From: Alphaproteobacteria bacterium
GTDB lineage: Bacteria > Pseudomonadota > Alphaproteobacteria > RF32 > CAG-239
Assembly (NCBI GenBank): GCA_017465405.1
Contig: JAFTWG010000014.1
Coordinates: forward strand, 1-64,000
Direction: 5' to 3'
DNA: 64,000 bases
This document shows positions 18,257-26,598 of the stretch, piece by piece; the stretch's first letter is position 1, and every line of letters starts with the position of its first letter. The position numbers were made by a program, and so were the translations under genes. The notes beneath the pieces are model-generated. The model saw nothing but the letters and a program-made list of their open reading frames with translations, did not search any database and was not told the DNA's origin.

Positions 18257-18880
18257 ATGAGAAAAATTAGCGATATATACAATGTTTCACGTGAAACATT
18301 TTCTAAATTAGAAGTCTACCACAGTTCTTTATTAGAGTGGCAGAATAAGTTTAATTTGGTTAGTAAAAACTCTCTTGATGATGCCTGGAATCGTCATTTT
18401 GTCGATTCTATTCAATTAGTTGAATATATTCCTGATGATGCAAAATCTCTAATAGATATGGGAAGCGGGGCTGGTTTTCCCGGGATGGTATTGGCGATAC
18501 TTTTAAATGAAAGAACACCGTATTTAAAAGTGACACTCGTTGAAAGTATAACTAAAAAAACACTGTATTTAAATCACGTAAAGGAAACAGCTTCGGTAAA
18601 AGTAGAAATAATAAATGGTCGTGTTGAACAAATAAAAAACAGAAAATTTGATGTGGTAACTTCAAGGGCTATGACTTCTTTGATTGATTTGCTTGATTAT
18701 GCATATCCTTTTTTGAACAAAAAAGGGGGTTGTGTATTTCCAAAAGGAAAAAGCTGGAACGAAGAAGTTAATATCGCAAAAAATAAATGGAATTTTAATT
18801 TTGAGGTTTTTGATAGCAAAACATCAGAAGAAGGAAAAATTATATTGATTCATAACCTTGTTTTAAGAGGAACAAAATAA
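18257..18880 (+). CDS. rsmG: 16S rRNA (guanine-N7)-methyltransferase RsmG
   Basis: RsmG methylates G527 of 16S rRNA. The 207 residues show the family pattern: a helical N-terminus with LEWQNKFNLVSK, RHFVDSIQL, the SAM loop SLIDMGSGAGFPGMVLAI (about 75-92), then VTSRAMTSLIDLL. Residues 10-15 (VSRETF) are encoded by a perfect parS site. Its TAA overlaps the ATG of parA by one base, so rsmG-parA-parB form one operon. A 119-bp AT-rich gap without a convincing promoter precedes it. Confidence 0.95.
   Translation: MRKISDIYNVSRETFSKLEVYHSSLLEWQNKFNLVSKNSLDDAWNRHFVDSIQLVEYIPDDAKSLIDMGSGAGFPGMVLAILLNERTPYLKVTLVESITKKTLYLNHVKETASVKVEIINGRVEQIKNRKFDVVTSRAMTSLIDLLDYAYPFLNKKGGCVFPKGKSWNEEVNIAKNKWNFNFEVFDSKTSEEGKIILIHNLVLRGTK
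18283..18298. promoter_or_regulatory. parS: parS centromere site inside rsmG
   Basis: This is the exact 16-bp palindrome TGTTTCACGTGAAACA, 27 bases into rsmG and about 600 bases upstream of parA. It is identical to the site in mnmG. Confidence 0.94.
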
Positions 18881-19659
18881 TGCCTAGAATTATAGCTATT
18901 GCTAACAGAAAAGGTGGTGTAGGAAAAACCACCACCACGGTAAATGTTGCGACAGCGATGGCCGCTGCCGGAAAAAAAGTTTTAGTCATAGATTTAGATC
19001 CGCAATCTAATGCTTCAACATCTCTCGGAATTGATAAGCACGGCAGCATGATTTCTTCATACGAAGTTATTATTGGAGAAAGAAGTTTGAGTGAAGCAGT
19101 CGTTTGGACCGAAATTCCAAATTTTTCTGTTGTTCCTGCATCACCTGATTTAGCCGGAGCAGAAGTTGAGCTTATTGATAAAGAACGCAGAGAATTTGCG
19201 TTAAGAGACGCATTAAACAAAACCATCTTGGGATATGATTATGTATTAATTGATTGTCCGCCCTCTTTAAGTTTGGTTACAATAAACGCACTGGTTGCGG
19301 CTGATGCTGTTATTGTTCCTTTACAATGCGAATATTTAGCGCTTGAGGGAATGACCGATTTAATCAGTAATATAAATATAATAAAAAAACACTTTAACCC
19401 CAAACTCGAACTTCAAGGGGTTGTTCTAACAATGTATGATGGCAGAAACAATCTTACACAAATGGTAGAAGAAGATGTTCGTAAATATTTTGGTGACAAA
19501 GTTTATAAAACCGTAATTCCGAGAAATGTGCGCGTGTCTGAAGCACCGTCACACGGAAAACCTGTTTTGTTGTATGATTTTAAATGTCCGGGGTCGCAAG
19601 CATATATCAATCTTGCCGGAGAAGTCTTAAAAAGAGAAAAGGAACTTATAGCATGTTAG
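18880..19659 (+). CDS. parA: Chromosome-partitioning ATPase ParA
   Basis: ParA forms the nucleoid-bound ATP gradient that moves ParB-parS complexes. The 259 residues have the deviant Walker A ANRKGGVGKTTTTVN (7-21), LVIDLDPQSNASTSLG, YVLIDCPPSLS (Walker B) and the C-terminal PRNVRVSEAPSHGKP typical of chromosomal ParA/Soj. It overlaps rsmG by 1 base and parB by 7 bases. AGAGGA precedes the ATG. Confidence 0.97.
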   Translation: MPRIIAIANRKGGVGKTTTTVNVATAMAAAGKKVLVIDLDPQSNASTSLGIDKHGSMISSYEVIIGERSLSEAVVWTEIPNFSVVPASPDLAGAEVELIDKERREFALRDALNKTILGYDYVLIDCPPSLSLVTINALVAADAVIVPLQCEYLALEGMTDLISNINIIKKHFNPKLELQGVVLTMYDGRNNLTQMVEEDVRKYFGDKVYKTVIPRNVRVSEAPSHGKPVLLYDFKCPGSQAYINLAGEVLKREKELIAC

Positions 19660-20537
19660 ACAGCAATAAAAGAAAAAGTTTGGGCAGGGGGTTAGGGGCC
19701 TTGCTTGGCGAGGATAGTTCTGTTATTAGAGAAACATCAGAAGCAAAAACAGAAAACAGAAACAGTGGAGCTGAAAAAATTTCTATTGATTTGTTATATG
19801 CAAGTCAATTTCAGCCACGTTTGGATTTTGATGAAGAAGCATTAGATGCGTTATCGGTATCAATAAAGGAAAAAGGTGTTTTGCAACCATTATTAGTACG
19901 AAAAAACAATGATGGAAAATATGAAATCATCGCTGGCGAAAGGCGTTTTAGAGCTGCTAAAAAAGCAGGACTTACAGAAGTTCCTGTAATAATAAAAGAA
20001 ATGGATGATAAAGAAGTTCTTGAAGTTGCTTTAGTTGAAAATTTGTTGAGAGAAAACTTGTCAGCTATAGAAGAAGCGGAAGGATTGCAAAGATTAATTA
20101 ATGAATTTTCTCATACCCAAGAAGCTTTGTCTGAAATAATAGGGAAGTCGAGAAGTTATATAGCTAACACACTTCGTTTATTGGTTTTACCGCTAGAAAT
20201 ACAACAAATGGTTCGCAATGGAATAATTACGGCCGGACACGTAAGGCCATTAATCGGAATTGAAAATGCGGTCGAATTAGCCAGAAAAATTGTTGAAAAA
20301 GGACTGAATGTACGTCAGGTGGAAGCTTTGGTTAAAAATAATAAAAAGACCCCCGAAAAAACAATAAAAGCAAACGATGACATTATTGATATTGAAAAAA
20401 ATATCAATAAAAAACTTGGCTTAAAAGTAAAAATATCAACCTCTAAAAACGGTAGTGGCAAGGTTATCTTAAATTACTCTAATATTGCACAACTGGATAA
20501 GATAATTGACATTTTAAGTCAAAGTAATACACTTTAA
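19653..20537 (+). CDS. parB: Chromosome-partitioning protein ParB (CTPase, parS-binding)
   Basis: ParB loads on parS and spreads as a CTP-dependent clamp. The 294 residues start with the ParA-contacting KRKSLGRGLGALLG. The CTP-binding domain follows with QFQPR and the GERRFRAAKKAG motif (about 110). LVENLLRENLSAIEEAEG, the helix-turn-helix (TQEALSEIIGKSRSYIANTLRL) and a C-terminal dimerisation segment complete it. The start ATG 19653 overlaps parA and has AAAAGGA upstream; an open frame back to 19584 is only parA sequence. Two parS sites are in this window. Confidence 0.97.
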   Translation: MLDSNKRKSLGRGLGALLGEDSSVIRETSEAKTENRNSGAEKISIDLLYASQFQPRLDFDEEALDALSVSIKEKGVLQPLLVRKNNDGKYEIIAGERRFRAAKKAGLTEVPVIIKEMDDKEVLEVALVENLLRENLSAIEEAEGLQRLINEFSHTQEALSEIIGKSRSYIANTLRLLVLPLEIQQMVRNGIITAGHVRPLIGIENAVELARKIVEKGLNVRQVEALVKNNKKTPEKTIKANDDIIDIEKNINKKLGLKVKISTSKNGSGKVILNYSNIAQLDKIIDILSQSNTL

Positions 20538-20576
20538 CAAAATATATAACCAACATAGTAGAATAAAGGAATAAAA

Positions 20577-20807
20577 ATGACTATTTTAGAAAAAATGATT
20601 GCAAACTGCAAAGAAGCCGGATTTGAAGCAACCGAAAATATTGAAAAGATTGCTCGTGCAAAAAATATGATGTTCGGTGAAACCGAATGGCACAGATGTC
20701 CTTGTGACGGAAATAATGATAACCGTTACTGTATATCGGAACTTTGCCGTAGTGATATTGAAAGAGACGGAATTTGTCACTGTCGTTGCTATAAAAAAGC
20801 AAAATAA
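20577..20807 (+). CDS. Ferredoxin:thioredoxin reductase catalytic-chain-like protein
   Basis: This 76-residue protein has a helical first half and a Cys-rich second half: CPC, then eight residues, C, four residues, C, nine residues, CHC, and a further C two residues on. The CPC...C...CHC arrangement is that of the 4Fe-4S/redox-disulphide site in the ferredoxin:thioredoxin reductase catalytic chain; the compact spacing matches short stand-alone versions in anaerobes. It would carry electrons from ferredoxin to a thioredoxin-like disulphide. AAAGGA lies before the ATG. It is separate from the parB operon by 39 bases. Confidence 0.65.
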   Translation: MTILEKMIANCKEAGFEATENIEKIARAKNMMFGETEWHRCPCDGNNDNRYCISELCRSDIERDGICHCRCYKKAK

Positions 20808-20872
20808 AGTAATAATATATTTACTGTCTTAAGACTAATATATCATAAGTTTAATATGGAAGGATTAGTCCC

Positions 20873-22018
20873 ATGATGTTCTTAAAAAAACTTTTTCTCG
20901 GGTTGGCGGCAATAACCTTGATTTTTATCGGTGGCAGTGGAACACAGAGTACAAGTGTTTTAATGCAAGGAGGTGGTTTGGTCGGACTCATCTTGGGGCT
21001 GGTTGTTCTATACATTTTTGGAAAGCTCGTGTGGAGAGCCATGGGGTGTTTACCTTCTCTACTGGTTATTCTCGGTATAGTAGGATTTATTCTCTACGCT
21101 ATTGGTGCTTTTGATGGTGGGGTGCAGAACGTAATTCCTAATTTGCAAAAATTTATAGGAGCAGGAAAATCACAAACAGGTGTGGCAAATGAAAATCCGA
21201 GAGCTCTTAAACTTGATGATACCCCTAACACACCTGTCTTAGGTGAGAATTTCAGTGATATAAAATTTCCGGAAGCAAATGTTAACTCGCAGCAACCATC
21301 GGCACCTATTATAAATAAAGAAATTATACCGGAGCCCGCAAATGTAGGAGAAGCTCCTCAGGTTGCGGTTATGCAACAACAGGCTACGTTACCACAACAA
21401 CAAGCACCGCTACCCCCGCAACAAGTTCCAACAAGAGAGCCGGAAAGAGAAAGCGGCGGTATAATGGGATTTGTTAATGGTCTTTTAGGAGGTGGAAACG
21501 ATACTCAACCGGTGTCACAACCACAAAATTTTAATCCCGGTGATTATCCTGCTGTGTATGGTTCTGTTCAAGTAATCAACGGTGATACGTTAAATATGAG
21601 AAATCACTACATAAGATTATACGGTATTGATGCTCCTGAAAAAAATCAAACTTGCGCAAATGCTCAAGGACGTTCTTATGCTTGCGGAAAAGAGGCTTCT
21701 CGCTGGTTAGAAGGATGGATACAAGACGGAGAATTAGAATGCCGTGTATTAAAACAGGATTCTAATGGTAATGTTGTAGCGACCTGTTCTTATGGACAAT
21801 ATGATTTAGGTGCGGCTCTTGTATCTGCCGGATGGGCTGTATCTTTACCCAATAATTCAATTTATCGTCCTTATGAAATTCAAGCACAAGAAGCTCGTAG
21901 GGGTATGTGGCAAGGACAGTTTTATAAGCCGTGGGATTGGCGTGAGATTCAGTCTAAAAAACCTAAAATTAAAATAATAAAACCAAAAACCAAAAAGCGT
22001 TTATGGGATTATATGTAG
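20873..22018 (+). CDS. Membrane-anchored thermonuclease (SNase-domain) protein
   Basis: The 381 residues have three parts. Residues 1-85 hold about three hydrophobic segments with Gly-rich links. About 85-215 is a Pro/Gln/Ala-rich linker with runs of QQ. About 220-365 is a staphylococcal-nuclease domain: VINGDTLNM (metal Asp), IRLYGIDAPEKNQ (catalytic Arg, Asp, Glu) and AQEARRGMWQ (second catalytic Arg). The C-terminus is basic. The nuclease is probably held at the membrane on a flexible stalk; its topology is uncertain. AAGGAT precedes the ATG. It may be co-transcribed with tsaE 7 bases downstream. Confidence 0.75.
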   Translation: MMFLKKLFLGLAAITLIFIGGSGTQSTSVLMQGGGLVGLILGLVVLYIFGKLVWRAMGCLPSLLVILGIVGFILYAIGAFDGGVQNVIPNLQKFIGAGKSQTGVANENPRALKLDDTPNTPVLGENFSDIKFPEANVNSQQPSAPIINKEIIPEPANVGEAPQVAVMQQQATLPQQQAPLPPQQVPTREPERESGGIMGFVNGLLGGGNDTQPVSQPQNFNPGDYPAVYGSVQVINGDTLNMRNHYIRLYGIDAPEKNQTCANAQGRSYACGKEASRWLEGWIQDGELECRVLKQDSNGNVVATCSYGQYDLGAALVSAGWAVSLPNNSIYRPYEIQAQEARRGMWQGQFYKPWDWREIQSKKPKIKIIKPKTKKRLWDYM

Positions 22019-22025
22019 GATAAAA

Positions 22026-22475
22026 ATGGAATTTATCTGTAATACAGAAGAAGATACTATCAAATTAGGTCAAAAACTATCATCTATTGCAAAAAAAGGT
22101 GATGTTTTTGCACTTTTTGGTACACTTGGTATGGGAAAAAGTGTTTTGTCACGTGCTTTTGTGAAAAAATTAACTTCTGCAAATGAAGTTCCGAGTCCCA
22201 CATTTACACTGGTTCAAGTTTATGAAGCAGATGATTTTGATATATATCATTTTGATTTATATAGACTTAAATCACCTGAAGAAATTTTTGAAATAGGAAT
22301 GGAAGAAGCTATATATGAAGGTGTTTGTTTGATTGAGTGGCCTGAAAAAATGCAAGGATATTTGCCTAAAAACATTTTTAAAGTAGAAATAGCTCCATAC
22401 GAACAAGGAAGAAAGATTAAAATAGAAACATCTGATGTTGATAAAAATTTGAGGTTACAAAAGATAAATGACTGA
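22026..22475 (+). CDS. tsaE: tRNA threonylcarbamoyladenosine biosynthesis ATPase TsaE
   Basis: TsaE is the ATPase that supports TsaD/TsaB in t6A37 synthesis. The 149 residues contain Walker A LFGTLGMGKSVLSRAF (about 32-47), VPSPTFTLVQVYE, the IYHFDLYRL segment and a Glu-containing CLIEWPEKM. Length is normal. It overlaps hprK by 8 bases, so the two are translationally coupled. tsaD is 13 kb away in this window; tsaB was not found. Confidence 0.93.
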   Translation: MEFICNTEEDTIKLGQKLSSIAKKGDVFALFGTLGMGKSVLSRAFVKKLTSANEVPSPTFTLVQVYEADDFDIYHFDLYRLKSPEEIFEIGMEEAIYEGVCLIEWPEKMQGYLPKNIFKVEIAPYEQGRKIKIETSDVDKNLRLQKIND

Positions 22476-22887
22476 AAATATTCATGCAACAACAGTCGCT
22501 ATTGAAAATAAAGGTATTCTAATTGTAGGAAAATCGGGAGCAGGAAAATCTGATTTAGCTCTGCGTTTAATTATGAATAAAAATGCAATTTTGGTTGCAG
22601 ATGATAGAACTGATATTGATATTATTGATAAAAAAATAATATGTTCTTGTCCTGAACAGATACAAGGAAAACTTGAAGTAAGAGGAGTAGGACTTATTGA
22701 TTTTCCTTTTTTACCTTCGGCAGAGTTGAGGTTGGTTGTTAAGCTGGTTTCTGATTATACTGAAATAGAAAGGCTTCCCATGCCGGAATATGAGGATATT
22801 TTGGGAGTAAAAATACCGCTTATAAAAATTCATCCTTTTTCTTCTTCGGCAGTAGAAAAAATAGTTTTATCTTGTTGTAAAAAATAA
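22468..22887 (+). CDS. hprK: HPr kinase/phosphorylase, short alphaproteobacterial form
   Basis: The 139 residues correspond only to the C-terminal catalytic domain of HprK, as in other alphaproteobacteria. The P-loop GILIVGKSGAGKSDLALRL (about 14-32), the DDRTDI segment and the signature EVRGVGLIDF (about 70) are present. It phosphorylates HPr on the regulatory serine, and HPr with that serine is encoded at 43050. In related genomes hprK is next to manX-ptsH; here they are 20 kb apart. Confidence 0.9.
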   Translation: MTENIHATTVAIENKGILIVGKSGAGKSDLALRLIMNKNAILVADDRTDIDIIDKKIICSCPEQIQGKLEVRGVGLIDFPFLPSAELRLVVKLVSDYTEIERLPMPEYEDILGVKIPLIKIHPFSSSAVEKIVLSCCKK

Positions 22888-22951
22888 TCAATTACTTGCA
22901 AATTTATAAGCCTTACTTTATTATTTGAACATAATTTATAAGGAAGTGCTG

Positions 22952-23740
22952 ATGTTTAAGTATGTAGAAAAATTTTTACGAGGACTGGGAAAACCGCTAA
23001 TCAATTTTATTTCTCGTTTGGGAAAACTCACAATTTTTATTGGTCGAACATTATATAACTGTGTAACTCCTCCTTTCTATCTTAAATTGTTATTAAAACA
23101 AATGATAGATATAGGTTTTTATTCTTTACCGGTTGTTGCGTTGACAACGGTTTTTGCCGGTATGGTTATAGCCCTTCAAACCAATGCGGGCTTTTCAAGT
23201 TACGGAGCAGAAAGTGCGGTTGCACAAGTTGTTTTGATTGCGGTTACCAGAGAATTGGCACCGGTTTTTTCCGGATTGATGGTTGCCGGAAGAATTGGTG
23301 CTGCTATGGCGGCAGAATTAGGGACAATGCGGGTTACCGAACAGATAGATGCTTTATCAACACTTTCTACAAATCCTTTTAAATATCTGGTTACTCCTCG
23401 TATGTTGGCAGCAATTTTAGTGCTTCCTTTATTGGTTCTAATCGGTGATATAATCGGGATTTTAGGCGGATATACCGTTGCAATTTATCAACTTGAATAT
23501 AATGCGGCAAACTATATAAATACCACAATAAATGAGCTACAGATGATAGATATTTATACCGGTATAATAAAGGGAGCTGTTTTTGGTGCTATTATTGCTT
23601 TGATGGGTTGCTATAACGGGTATGAATCTAAAGGAGGAGCTCAAGGAGTGGGTAATGCAACAACAAATGCGGTAGTTTCTTCATCTATATTAATTTTGAT
23701 ATGTAACTATATTATAACCGGAATGATTTTTACTAAATAA
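22952..23740 (+). CDS. mlaE: Phospholipid-transport ABC permease MlaE
   Basis: The 262-residue integral membrane protein matches MlaE/YrbE permeases. An amphipathic N-terminus is followed by about five membrane helices, including VALTTVFAGMVIALQTNAGF, the conserved VTRELAPVFSGLMVAGRIGA with AAELGTMRVTEQIDAL, and a C-terminal GGAQGVGNATTNAVV. Together with the following ATPase it handles lipid asymmetry of the outer membrane. ATG 22952 with AAGGAAG upstream is preferred over an in-frame TTG at 22925. mlaD-type genes are not adjacent. Confidence 0.92.
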   Translation: MFKYVEKFLRGLGKPLINFISRLGKLTIFIGRTLYNCVTPPFYLKLLLKQMIDIGFYSLPVVALTTVFAGMVIALQTNAGFSSYGAESAVAQVVLIAVTRELAPVFSGLMVAGRIGAAMAAELGTMRVTEQIDALSTLSTNPFKYLVTPRMLAAILVLPLLVLIGDIIGILGGYTVAIYQLEYNAANYINTTINELQMIDIYTGIIKGAVFGAIIALMGCYNGYESKGGAQGVGNATTNAVVSSSILILICNYIITGMIFTK

Positions 23741-23750
23741 GGAGCTAAAT

Positions 23751-24512
23751 ATGAAAGCAAAAATATCGGTTAAAAACCTGCATAAATCATTCGGTCACAA
23801 AGTTGTATTAGACGGCGTTAATATAGATATTGCAGAGGGAGAATCTTTGGTTGTAATCGGGGGCTCCGGAACAGGAAAATCTGTTTTGATAAAGTGTATT
23901 CAGGGTATAATAACTCCTGATGAAGGCTCTATAAAAATCAACGGAAAAGAGTCTGTAGGTGTAAACAAAAAAGAAGCGGAAGAATTATATTCCAAGATGG
24001 GAATGCTTTTTCAAGGCGGAGCTTTATTTGACAGTTTAACCGTATGGGAAAATGTGGCATTCGGTCTTATTGAAAATCAAAAAATGCCTCGTAAACAAGC
24101 TAAACAAGAAGCCATAAAATATTTACGACAAGTTGGGTTAAGTGAAGATGTTGCCGATTTATCTCCTTCCGAATTATCCGGAGGTATGCAAAAAAGGGTA
24201 GGGCTTGCCAGAGCGATTGCCACAAATCCCGAAATTATCTTTTTTGATGAACCAACAACAGGACTTGATCCGATAATGGCAGATGTAATAAATGATTTAA
24301 TTATAAATTCGGTAAAAAAAATCGGAGCAAGCGCCTTAACTATTACGCACGATATGGCCTCTGCACGCAAAATTGCCGATAGAATAGCAATGCTATACAA
24401 AGGAAAAATAGTATGGCAAGGTTCGGTTAAAGAACTTGATACAACAGATAATCCTTATGTAAGACAATTTGTTCAAGGATCGTCACAAGGTCCTATCAAA
24501 GTTGAAGTATAA
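23751..24512 (+). CDS. mlaF: Phospholipid-transport ABC ATPase MlaF
   Basis: This 253-residue ABC ATPase has Walker A VIGGSGTGKSVLIK (about 38-51), a Q-loop LFQGGALFDSLTVWENV typical of MlaF, the signature LSGGMQKRVGLARA (about 142), Walker B IIFFDEPTTGLDP and H-loop THDMA. It starts 10 bases after mlaE with its own ribosome-binding site, forming the Mla importer/exporter core with that permease on the cytoplasmic face. Confidence 0.94.
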   Translation: MKAKISVKNLHKSFGHKVVLDGVNIDIAEGESLVVIGGSGTGKSVLIKCIQGIITPDEGSIKINGKESVGVNKKEAEELYSKMGMLFQGGALFDSLTVWENVAFGLIENQKMPRKQAKQEAIKYLRQVGLSEDVADLSPSELSGGMQKRVGLARAIATNPEIIFFDEPTTGLDPIMADVINDLIINSVKKIGASALTITHDMASARKIADRIAMLYKGKIVWQGSVKELDTTDNPYVRQFVQGSSQGPIKVEV

Positions 24513-24523
24513 CGGAGGCTGAA

Positions 24524-25897
24524 ATGGCTAAAAAAACTCTGATTCAATATGTTTGTCAAAATTGCGGTTCAATATATCCGAAATGGCAAGGAAAGTGCGA
24601 TTCTTGCGGAGAATGGAATACAATAATGGAAGAACAAACAGGAGGAGAGGGGTTTTCTAATTTTAATCCGAAAAATAAGGGTAAAATGATAGATTTTGTA
24701 TCTTTAAGCGGTAGTTCTCAATTAATTGAACGCATAGGAACAAAAATAAAAGAATTAGATAGAGTAAGCGGTGGCGGATTGGTTCCCGGGTCTGTTATAC
24801 TTGTTGGCGGAGATCCCGGAATAGGAAAATCTACGTTGTTGTTGCAAACTTGTGCAAGTATATCAAATATAGAAAGCAAACCGGAATGTTATTATATCTC
24901 GGGAGAAGAGGCTTTAGATCAGGTTCGTATCAGAGCAAAAAGACTTGGATTAGAACAATCTCCGGTAAATCTTGCCTCTGCAACCGATGTAAGAGACATT
25001 GTTGCTACATTGGAAAAAACTAATGCCAAAGTAGTGGTTATCGATTCTATACAGACTATGTATATGGAAGAGGCAGAATCCACTCCCGGAAGTGTTTCAC
25101 AGGTTAGAGCTTGTGCTTATGAACTTATAAAACTGGCAAAGAAGAAAGGATTCGTTTTATTCTTGGTCGGACACGTAACCAAACAAGGTTCAATAGCCGG
25201 ACCTCGAGTTTTAGAGCATATGGTTGACACGGTTTTGTATTTTGAAGGAGAAAGAGGGCATCAGTTCCGTATTTTACGAGCAGTTAAAAATCGCTATGGA
25301 GCTACTGACGAAATAGGTGTTTTTGAAATGCAGGATAAAGGTTTGGTAGAGGTTGAAAATCCTTCCGCTTTGTTTTTAGCCGAAAGGCAGGGAAATATAT
25401 CCGGTTCTTGCGTGTTTGCCGGAATAGAAGGTTCACGACCGGTATTGGTGGAAATTCAAGCATTAGTCAGTCCGACAGGTTATGCCAGTCCCAAGAGAGC
25501 GGTAGTCGGTTGGGATTCCGGCAGATTATCGATGGTATTAGCCGTATTAGAAGCAAGAGGTGGACTAAACTTAAGCAGTCAAGATGTTTACCTCAATATT
25601 GCCGGTGGTTTAAAAATATCAGAGCCTGCAGCTGATTTAGCCGTTGCCATGGCAATAATATCATCACTGACAAATCACCCTCTACCTGCTGATATGGTTA
25701 TATTTGGAGAAATAGGATTGTCCGGAGAGATAAGAGCGGTAAGCCAACCAAATTTGCGCCTTAAAGAAGCTCATAAATTAGGTTTCAAAAGTGCTATTGT
25801 TCCGGCACAATATAAAAAAGATAAAAAATTATCCTCATCAAATATATCTTTACATGAAATAGGTAATGTTCAAAAATTAATAAACTGGTTTAATTAA
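24524..25897 (+). CDS. radA: DNA repair protein RadA
   Basis: RadA is a RecA-like helicase that processes recombination branches. The 457 residues have an N-terminal Cys4 zinc finger (CQNCGSIYPKWQGKCDSCGEWN, here given in parts: CxxC 11-14 and CxxC 26-29), Walker A GGDPGIGKSTLLLQ (about 90), the RadA-specific KNRYG (about 250) and a Lon-protease-like C-terminal domain. It lies between mlaF and cvpA, 12 and 11 bases apart, in one likely operon. Confidence 0.96.
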   Translation: MAKKTLIQYVCQNCGSIYPKWQGKCDSCGEWNTIMEEQTGGEGFSNFNPKNKGKMIDFVSLSGSSQLIERIGTKIKELDRVSGGGLVPGSVILVGGDPGIGKSTLLLQTCASISNIESKPECYYISGEEALDQVRIRAKRLGLEQSPVNLASATDVRDIVATLEKTNAKVVVIDSIQTMYMEEAESTPGSVSQVRACAYELIKLAKKKGFVLFLVGHVTKQGSIAGPRVLEHMVDTVLYFEGERGHQFRILRAVKNRYGATDEIGVFEMQDKGLVEVENPSALFLAERQGNISGSCVFAGIEGSRPVLVEIQALVSPTGYASPKRAVVGWDSGRLSMVLAVLEARGGLNLSSQDVYLNIAGGLKISEPAADLAVAMAIISSLTNHPLPADMVIFGEIGLSGEIRAVSQPNLRLKEAHKLGFKSAIVPAQYKKDKKLSSSNISLHEIGNVQKLINWFN

Positions 25898-25907
25898 GGG
25901 AAAAACA

Positions 25908-26597
25908 ATGAATAATCTTGATATTTTTATATTGGTTGTTGTTGCTATATCTGCTTTGATTGCTCTTAACAGAGGATTATTAAAAGAGGTTTTATCAATA
26001 ATAGGGTGGTCGTTATCTGTTGTTGCGATAGTGGTTATGCTTCCTGTTGTAGAGCCTTTCATGCACAAATATATTGATAATGATATTTTTGCGGTAATTG
26101 TGTCATCTATACTTATAATAGTCATATTTTTTGTTATCTGGATAATTATAACATCTCAAATAATAAGCAAAATCAGAGCAAGTAAATTGAGTGCTATAGA
26201 TAGAATTTTAGGTTTGTTTTTCGGTATTGTCAGAGCTTGTATTTTAGTTATCTTATTTAATATTTTAGCCGGATGGATGTTGCCTCCTGACGAACAACCG
26301 GATTTATTTAAGGAGTCAAAATACTATCAGCTTGCCGGTGATTTTGCTGAACCGATTGAAAAAATGTTACCGCAAGAATTGTTTGATTCCGTAAAAGAAC
26401 AGCAAGAAGAAAAAGAAGAAGAAAAAAATGAAGAAGAAAGTGTTTTATCGGAGGATATGAACAACTTATTTGACAAACTTCTTCAGCCGAAAGTTGAAAA
26501 GAAAAAAATAGGCGAAGAAGAAGAAAAATCTTCTGAGGGCTACAATAAATCAGAACAAAACAGTCTGGACAGGTTGATAGAATTATCAATAGAATAA
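25908..26597 (+). CDS. cvpA: CvpA-family membrane protein
   Basis: The 229 residues start with four membrane helices typical of CvpA (colicin V production protein family), including NRGLLKEVLSIIGW (about 23-36) and the conserved DRILGLFFGIVRACIL (about 98). The rest is a long acidic, Glu/Lys-rich tail with coiled-coil character. CvpA proteins are inner-membrane proteins linked to envelope homeostasis. In most proteobacteria purF follows; here the next gene is convergent and unrelated. Confidence 0.85.
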   Translation: MNNLDIFILVVVAISALIALNRGLLKEVLSIIGWSLSVVAIVVMLPVVEPFMHKYIDNDIFAVIVSSILIIVIFFVIWIIITSQIISKIRASKLSAIDRILGLFFGIVRACILVILFNILAGWMLPPDEQPDLFKESKYYQLAGDFAEPIEKMLPQELFDSVKEQQEEKEEEKNEEESVLSEDMNNLFDKLLQPKVEKKKIGEEEEKSSEGYNKSEQNSLDRLIELSIE

Positions 26598-26598
26598 A

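Noticed and set aside
18840..19226. 128-residue minus-strand frame over parA
   Set aside because: It is antisense to the conserved ATPase motifs of parA with no independent evidence.
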